Of a stretch of DNA of 64,000 nt, positions 57,510-64,000 are shown piece by piece. The translations under genes and the position numbers were made by a program. Source of the stretch: Owenia fusiformis (lineage: Eukaryota > Annelida > Polychaeta > Sabellida > Oweniidae); assembly GCA_903813345.2 (NCBI GenBank), contig CAIIXF020000005.1, forward strand, positions 22,511,375-22,575,374, read 5' to 3'. A model generated the notes under the pieces. It ran no database searches. It was not told the DNA's origin and was given only the letters and a program-made list of their open reading frames with translations. The stretch's first letter is position 1. Each line of letters begins with the position of its first letter.

Positions 57510-57716
57510 TGTTGTATTATCTGATTGATCATATTTGATTGTGTTATTTCGTGATACTATACTTGCGTTTATTTCGTGACATACTGTATGCACGAGCGCC
57601 ATCTTTACTTATAAAGTCAGCCATCTTGATGTACATGTGTAAAATATTTCAAAGTATAATATAGACATAAAAATCAACATAAAACATTGTTATTGTCGTC
57701 ATATTATAACAGAACA
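57510..57716 (+). repeat. Outer Gypsy element, 3' LTR
   Basis: 207 bp, TG..CA, followed by the TSD GTTAC (57717-57721). Two base differences from the 5' LTR. Confidence 0.93.
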
Positions 57717-57721
57717 GTTAC

Positions 57722-58141
57722 CTTAAACTACGCGAGTCTTTTTTTACGAAACAATCCTATTTGACTTGTTATATAACTACAAGCACAATGACAATGGGTC
57801 ACATGGTTAGTTTTGGTGCGCTATGGCGCCATGTTGACTCAAAGCTGTGTATTATCTCTGACAATCGACTAAATTGCATCAAAATAGTTGAAAATATGTA
57901 AGTAAATACCCAACTCCATTTACAATCTGAGTAAAGAACTTTTAAATGATTTTTGGATAATAATTTTGAAGCACATCATTCATTAGAAACATGGTATTTG
58001 TGGTGCAAGAACAAAATTTTCAATTTGAAATATATTTGGTTATGTTATGTTACGTTATGTTCGGTAACGTGACTTAAAACGATTGTCAATCCTTTTCTGA
58101 CTTGATTTAGAGTTTCAAATAGGGGAACATTCTTTCAGAAA
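57722..58141. other. Spacer between Gypsy insertion and a pseudogene
   Basis: No gene. A small TTATGTTACGTTATGTTCGG-type run lies at 58039-58063. Confidence 0.45.
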
Positions 58142-58990
58142 ATGGGTAAATCAAAAGCAGTGATTCAAAAAGCCTATATTGAATGGAAAGGAGAAAAGAT
58201 GGGGAAAAGTACAGAAAGAAAGGGCGCGTGTTAAGGAAATGGTGGAACAGAAACATTTTTGAAAAAAATGCAATACCTGCTCATTTTATTTTCTTGTACA
58301 AAATAAAGTATGAAGGCATGTAGAAATTTCAGGAAAGTATCGTCACAGTGCCTTCTTTTATTGAGTCGGGTAAGAGGTAAATCCTAACTCCAGGGAATGC
58401 TGAAATTTCATGAAAAACATTCAAAATGGATGTCTTTTCAATTTTCCAATGTTTTCTCAAAGTTTCTGTAGTAACTTGAGTTACCATGGACCTTTTACAA
58501 AGTTTATCAAAAGAAGATAATATGATAATTAGTTTTCCTGAAAAACAAGGAAATGCACAAATGCCATCATACTTTATTTTCAACAGAAAATAACATGTGC
58601 AGGTATATCAATTTTTTCAAAAATGTTTTCGTTACACCATTACATTAAGCGGTACCACATACCCAGGGTATACAACACCCCCGCCCCTTAAAAACATTTG
58701 TTTCTTGCTTTGCCTCATGAAGTGCAAAAATGAACCCCTGACGCAGTGACGAACCCTATGATAATGAAGCAGCTGTTATGTACATGATTGAAAATTATAC
58801 TGCTTCAGTCTATGATGGTGCTTGGTACATTGGAAAAGTAGTTAATGTGGATGGCGTGCTACGAAATATCATTTATGACTAACAGACGGTCCAGTATTTT
58901 AGTGGCCTTCACCAGATGTACTCTGGGTAGCCAGAACATGTACTCTGGGTAGAACATGCAAACGTTCTTTGCCAAATAGTGGCTTTGATT
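58142..58990 (+). pseudogene. Degenerate copy of a multicopy invertebrate protein family
   Basis: An N-terminal piece starts at ATG 58142 (MGKSKAVIQKAYIEWKGEK) and loses frame after about 30 codons. A C-terminal piece near 58757-58860 reads MYMIENYTASVYDGAWYIGK followed by VVNVDG. From memory these resemble the two ends of a repetitive protein family common in aquatic invertebrates (MPKSKAEIQ-like start; VAVxYDxxWYxGxV near the end), which is probably transposon-linked. The middle is lost or replaced by the foldback element at 58266-58608. Frameshifts and stops make it non-functional. The family assignment is tentative. Confidence 0.45.
58266..58608. mobile_element. ~340-bp foldback element
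   Basis: GCAATACCTGCTCATTTTAT.. and ..AAATAAAGTATGAAGGCAT at the left recur in reverse complement at 58560-58608 (ATGCCATCATACTTTATTTT.., CATGTGCAGGTATA). Weaker similarity (CTTCTTTT.., TTTCAGGAAA, GACATCC) continues to the centre, so the whole piece is one imperfect palindrome with ~165-base arms. The long minus-strand frame through it is a by-product. Confidence 0.7.
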
Positions 58991-59943
58991 CCCAAGTGGG
59001 AGAATGCTAAAGTTAAAGTTACCTGAAAGATTACCTGGACTGATGATGAACTATTTGCCTCTAAAATTTGAATCAAGAGACAATGACGTCTGATGTGTGA
59101 TTTTGGACAGATATGATTTGAAAATATGTTTTATTGTAAACATTTACTAGTTCACGTTGACAGTACTGTTTTAGCGACGTTTCTAGAGATGTTAAATTGA
59201 GTGATAAACACGCCTTACCATCGACAAGGTACAGTCACGTGACAGTGACAAAATATACCGTAGTACACTTTTGATGTACTATGTCATTTTCGCCATTTTA
59301 GATCGCCATTTTCTAGAATGAGGAAGCGAGGCAAGAACTAGCATTGATTTGATCAATATTGTGTCATTTCATCATCATGTAGTTGTTGCATTCGATTTGT
59401 AATTAAGTTGCAAATGTGCATATCTACTTCAAATGATCCTCAGCAACTTCAATATCTTGTTATAGATCTACCCAGTACGTCAGGGATCTCTAAATCCTGA
59501 CTGAATTTCGCAAAATTCTCTCTAATTTTTGTTTTGCTATGCAAATAACAGCCAAACTACGACTAACACAACTTAAGATAAGTATACAAATATACATCCA
59601 GAGTTAATGCAAAACCGCTTTTTACTTTGGATGCTACTACAAAAAATAGATAATGTATGTTGTCAACTCGAATGTATGTTGTCACATTGGCCTTACAGAT
59701 CTCAATTCACAGTTAATTTTACAGTGAATGAAGTGTAATGTACGTGTAATAGAAGGAACATATTTGATAATAAAGTAATAATAACTAGACATGTAAATTG
59801 AACAAGTTCAATTTAAGACTCCAGATTTAATACTTTTTTTAAGCTGAGTCATCCAAATACTTGTAAGCTGAGTCATTCAGAATAAGCTGAGTCAGCTAGA
59901 ATATAGACATTTAGACAACTCTTAAGAATGTTATCTTCGACTC

Positions 59944-61270
59944 CATTGGCTTAACATGGGGATATCATCATATCGACTTTTCGAGACTTCAAACCGCTAT
60001 AACTATCTAATCAGAAGTTGGATCGAAATTCGGTTTAAAGATTCTGATTCCTGAGAAAATTCTACCCTTAATTCATAACTCATACGTTAAATTTGGAGAA
60101 ACTTTCATGTTGACCTACTTTTCGGACACTATATCTCAAAAGTGGGTCAAAATACTTTCTGACGGCAAAAGGCTAACACTATTAGCACACTCTTTGCTAC
60201 ATGTATACAAAATTTTGAAGCAAATAATTAAAGTGTAGTGTCAGAATCGCAAAAATAAGTTAAAACTATAAATTTGAACCAGATTTTGACCTAGGCATTT
60301 TGGTGACCAAATTGTGAAGCTAGCTAGCTTTTGAGGTCCCTTTCTTTGATAGGCTTTCATTATGTGAAGCTGTACTCAGTCTTTATCTCGTATTTTACAC
60401 TTCAAAAAAATCTTTTTTCCCATTGCCATAACATGGGGCACCAAATTTAGCGATTTTTGAGCTTTCAAAACGACATAAATTCCAAACCAAAAGTCGGATT
60501 GAAATTTGGTTTGCAGATTTGGATTCCTGAGAAAATTCTACCCTCAATTCATAACTCATACGTTAAATTCGGAGAACTTTTTAGTTTGACCTACTTTTCG
60601 GACACCATATCTCAAAAGTGGGTCAAAATACTTTCTTACGGCAAAAGGCTTACACTATTAGCACACTTTTGGCTACCTGTATACAAACTTTTGAAGAAAA
60701 TTATTAAAGTGTAGTGTCGGAATCGTAAAAATAAGGAAAAACAATAAATTTGACCTAGATTTTGACCTAGGCATTTTGATGTCCAAATTTTGAAGCTAGG
60801 TAGCTTTTGAGGCCCCCTTCTTTTATGGGCATTCATTATGTTAAGCTGTACTCAGTCTATATCTTGTATTTTACACTTCGAAAAAGTCTTTTTTCCCATT
60901 GGCTTAACATGGGCACCAAATTTAGCAATTTCGAAACGCTATAGCTTCCGAACCGGAAGTCAGATCGAAATTTAGTTTGCAGATTTGGATTCCTGAGGAA
61001 ATTTTACACTTATTTCATAACTCATACGTTGAATTTGGAGAACTTTTTCGTTTGACCTACTTTCCGGACGCAATATCTCAAAATCGGTAAAAGTAATCAA
61101 AAAACTGATTTCTCACAGTCGAATCGTCTTTTTCTTGGCTACACGTTAAAAAAAAAATTTTGAAAAAATATTGAAAAATGACAGAGATAATTGACAAAAT
61201 GATAATTTGACCTAGATTTTGACCTTTGACCTAGATAAAAATTTGACCTAATTTCCCAGAAACTAGGTCT
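59944..61270 (+). repeat. Tandem array of three ~476-bp units
   Basis: Unit starts CATTGGCTTAACATGGGG at 59944, 60421 and 60897. Shared blocks: GATTCCTGAGAAAATTCTAC, CATAACTCATACGTTAAATT, TTTGACCTACTTTTCGGAC, CATATCTCAAAAGTGGGTCA, TAAAGTGTAGTGTC. The third unit is shorter and more diverged. AGACTCCAGATT (59818) and AATCTGGAGTCT (61390) bound the array in inverted orientation. No conserved frame is visible. Confidence 0.85.
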
Positions 61271-61544
61271 CATTACCTATTTAACCATGGAAGCAGATTT
61301 CAGAAAGTCCCTCTAGTTGCTGAGAAAACGCGGAAAGAAAGAATAATAATAGGAAAACTGGCAAAAGCAATAGACTCCAGATTTTCAATCTGGAGTCTAA
61401 TGATAGGCATATCAGATATATTTACTCTAATATTTTGTCCGTTAATCCATAAAATTGTCATTGATATGATTAAATTTCAATGTTACTAATTCTTTTTTTG
61501 TGTTCCATAACCTGGCTTTTGAACTTCTACACTTTCCAGATATA

Positions 61545-62167
61545 CAGAGTGTCCCAAAGTATGCCCCCCCCCAGGCAGACATATACCAATTTCTCCATAG
61601 TTGTATGTGTCATATATCATTTTTAAGCTTATCCAAAGTTACATATGATGGTTCAAATGGTAAAAAGTAACAGGCATTTTAAAAATTAGCATACTATTAG
61701 CGTTTTGCCAAAAAGATTTCAGTATCCTGGAAACAGCCCTGACCTGAATGTGACAGGAAATATTGATGCTATTCTCGAATATAGGATGGATATTGAGTTC
61801 TAAAAAGATGACGTTTAAGGTAGATACTCCAAGGAAACTCTTCTTATGCCTTAAAAGGGTTTTATGAGGATAACAAAACGCCATATCCCTATTTGAAGCC
61901 TGTTTAAGGTCATATATGGAAAGTATTGCTGCTGTTAACATGGCGGCTAAGGAGACACACCGACTATTGTTTTGGTGTAAAACTGACTTTAATTTTGGCC
62001 AAACACTAACTTTTGAAATTCCTGTAACTTTTTTCCATTTGTGAGTTGAACCATGATACTCGGCAAATTAATGTAACTTTGGATGAGCTTTAAAATGATA
62101 TATGACACATAATATGGAGACATTGGTATATGTCTGCCTAGGGGGCCCATACTTTCGGTACACCCTG
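61545..62167. mobile_element. TA-flanked TIR MITE (mariner-type)
   Basis: Ends CAGAGTGTCCCAAAGTATG and CATACTTTCGGTACACCCTG, TA at 61543-61544 and 62168-62169. Inverted similarity of about 130 bases (CAGGCAGACATATACCAAT, TGTCATATATCATTTT, ATCCAAAGTTACAT). No transposase is recognised. Nested within the 59209-62889 element. Confidence 0.8.
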
Positions 62168-62894
62168 TAGCATAAATTTTGAAAGTCATCTTGGATTAGC
62201 TAGTATAGATCTCTCCATGCAACTAAACATAATGTAACGTACCGACGCCAAGTGGTCAAAGAGGTCGGAAAATAACACGCCATGGTCACATACTGTATTA
62301 ATCACCATATTAACACTTTCATAAAATAAAATAGCATTCAACGAAAAAATCACTTTTACCTGTTTATCTGTACTAGGGATACAGGTGCATGTTCGTTGAA
62401 TTTCAATTACAGGGACAACATACACTGTGAGTTGACAACGTACATTTCTGATTTTTTAAATTATACCAAATGCATGAATATTTATTAAATCTTCACCCGT
62501 CTTAAACTGTGTAGTTTAGAGAAACACATTCTCATAAAAATATTCGACACTCTGAGACGTCAGTGGAGAAAATTATCAAAGGGAATGTGTAAAAAACAAC
62601 ATCTTTCCAACCGAACAATTGTATGGGTAGACTTACAAAGAAAAAAATCTAGCACTGCTCGAAGATCTTTTAACGTAATTAGGAAAATAAATGTCTTTGA
62701 AATCGAATACACGCGAAATCAAACTTGAAATGCTTTATGTATTCCTCAAATTTATTTTTGAAAACCTGCATCAAACCTACATCATAGTCTTTGCTTAAAA
62801 TCAGTTAATAGTGACATAGTACATCAAAAGTGTACTACGGTATATTTTGTCACTGTCACGTGACTGTACCTTGTCGATGGTAAGGCGTGATAAA

Positions 62895-63793
62895 GTTGTT
62901 ATAAGAAGTTTACATTTTGCATAGACTTTGAACAATATATTTGCTCTCGTTATCTAATGACGACTATACCGTTTCTTAACAAGCGTTACCAAAATTTGCT
63001 GATTCAGTACTAGGATGAGGGGTCTATATACCAAGTACATTTAGCACCATTGTTATTCACAATATTAAATGATTGGTTTGGTTTTTTCATTGAAATGTCT
63101 TCTTGATCAGATTTAATGACACATGGAGCTGATGTTCTAAGATGTTAGTCTACGTTATACGTTACCATTCGTTTAAATATAGTACGCAAATGCTATATTT
63201 TACATGAACATAGTGTGTTTTCATAAAATGAGTTCCTCTTATATTTAAAACGGACCAAGCTAATTCTTTGGAAATCACTATATTGTGCAACTGATTGAAT
63301 TGAAAATGTCAGTTCCCAGCAATTAATCTACGTTACAATATAGGCTTGTTCAATTGTTTTTTTACAAATAGATAACCATGACAGTATCCAATATTAGTGT
63401 TTAACAATGCAGAGATATACTCCTTTGCTCTGCTAAAAAGTATTAAACCGAGGCAATGGTCACAAAAGATTTACAATTAATGATTGAATGACTGACAAAC
63501 ATTATGGAAATTACAATTTTAAGGACAAACATATAAAACATTTGTAATTGAGCAAAAAAGTTCAAGAAAGCCACCAATCATTAATCCTCCTGATAAGTAT
63601 CAGTGCCCTAATGTCTGTACTTTAAGGTAGAAAAACATTTTATTTGGTAGCACTGTCATAAATTAAGAAGTATTCAAATCAATTAAGATGGTACCTATAA
63701 CGTAATTTAAACGTACTATCTGGAATGACTGTATCAAGTGTATATCAGGTTATTCATCAGAAAATATGTGGAGCATGTGTAGCTGAAACAAGA
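62895..63793. other. Spacer without recognisable features
   Basis: AT-rich. No exon on either strand and no repeat end. Confidence 0.45.
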
Positions 63794-64000
63794 TCATACA
63801 GCCTGCAATGTGCACTTTGTTACACTATGGATGATTTCATCATGATTCATACAGCCTGCAATGTGCTCTATGTTATACTATAAATGATTTCATCATGATT
63901 CATACAGCCTGCAATGTGAACTATGTTATACTATGGATGATTTCATCATGATTCATACAGCCTGCAATGTGCACTATGTTATACTATGGATGATCTCATC
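63794..64000 (+). repeat. 53-bp minisatellite, running off the window edge
   Basis: Units start TCATACAGCCTGCAATGTG at 63794, 63847, 63900 and 63953. They differ only at a few positions (CACTTTGTTAC / CTCTATGTTAT / AACTATGTTAT). The array probably continues to the right. Confidence 0.93.

Larger units (their letters stand above)
48286..57716 (+). mobile_element. Ty3/Gypsy LTR retrotransposon, interrupted by a nested Gypsy element
   Basis: 207-bp LTRs (TG..CA) at 48286-48492 and 57510-57716 are flanked by the 5-bp TSD GTTAC. The primer-binding site after the left LTR (TGGTGTCAGA) fits tRNA-Leu. The polypurine tract is AAAGGGAGA at 57501-57509. Without the nested copy the element is about 4.84 kb with one gag-pol frame and no env. 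It is non-functional as it stands: gag-pol is cut in the reverse transcriptase by the element at 50576-55158, and a separate one-base frameshift lies near 56965-56990. The LTRs differ at two positions by eye. It lies in the DHX15 intron region in antisense orientation to DHX15. Confidence 0.95.
59209..62889. mobile_element. 3.7-kb TIR transposon, perfect 78-bp ends, 5-bp TSD, CAC termini
   Basis: The left TIR 59209-59286 (CACGCCTTACCATCGACAAG.. to ..GATGTACTATGTCA) is exactly inverted at 62812-62889. ATAAA flanks both sides (59204-59208 and 62890-62894). Terminal CAC and a 5-bp duplication fit the Transib/RAG-like group better than Tc1 (TA), Harbinger (3 bp) or hAT (8 bp). No transposase is visible, so the copy is non-autonomous. 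It carries a three-unit tandem array (59944-61270) and a nested TA-flanked MITE (61545-62167). The superfamily is inferred. Confidence 0.85.

Noticed and set aside
58329-58583. 84-codon minus-strand frame
   Set aside because: It follows the palindromic foldback element from arm to arm, so it is not a gene.
63794-64000. CRISPR-like direct repeats
   Set aside because: Units are head-to-tail without spacers, in animal DNA: a minisatellite.

Overview
This is AT-rich nuclear DNA from an animal. Its genes are split by GT-AG introns of hundreds to thousands of bases, and much of the rest is transposable elements and simple tandem arrays. The repeat types (Gypsy LTR elements, mariner relics, foldback elements, CCGT-rich repeats) and the gene set suggest a marine invertebrate, perhaps a lophotrochozoan. 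That placement is inference; no taxon-specific marker was found.

Four host genes can be read. (1) Minus strand, 6274 to 5789: the first two coding exons of an ARID5B-like chromatin factor. The rest lies left of the window. A CCAAT box and a perfect CRE (TGACGTCA) lie just upstream. (2) Plus strand, 10814-13895: a compact secreted protein with a signal peptide, a coiled coil and a Link (Xlink) domain. A one-base G-run insertion breaks the Link exon. (3) Plus strand, 16930-37108: a complete 13-exon ecto-nucleoside triphosphate diphosphohydrolase (CD39/ENTPD family, 620 residues). All five apyrase regions, ten ectodomain cysteines and two membrane helices are visible. Its first two coding exons add a ~90-residue cytosolic domain that looks ubiquitin-like, which is unusual for this family and is the main novelty here. 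(4) Minus strand, 46818 to 46221: the last two exons of the DEAH-box splicing helicase DHX15, ending in a Gly/Tyr-rich tail.

The largest mobile structure is a Ty3/Gypsy element (48286-57716, TSD GTTAC) whose reverse-transcriptase region is split by a second Gypsy element in the opposite orientation (50576-55158, TSD GTAAG). The inner copy has LTRs that look identical and an uninterrupted 1271-codon gag-pol. Other elements with readable ends are: a 3.7-kb element with perfect 78-bp terminal inverted repeats and a 5-bp TSD (59209-62889); two inverted copies of a 0.5-kb element with 14-bp ends, a G/C homopolymer core and 6-bp TSDs (587-1093, 1932-2454); a 5'-truncated LINE with a 14-bp TSD (24486-25719); a 123-bp Harbinger-like MITE (TSD TAA); and at least five TA-flanked mariner/pogo-type elements, two with transposase remnants. 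Several foldback elements and tandem arrays fill most remaining introns and spacers.

The four host genes do not form a pathway. They are unrelated neighbours in a repeat-rich region.
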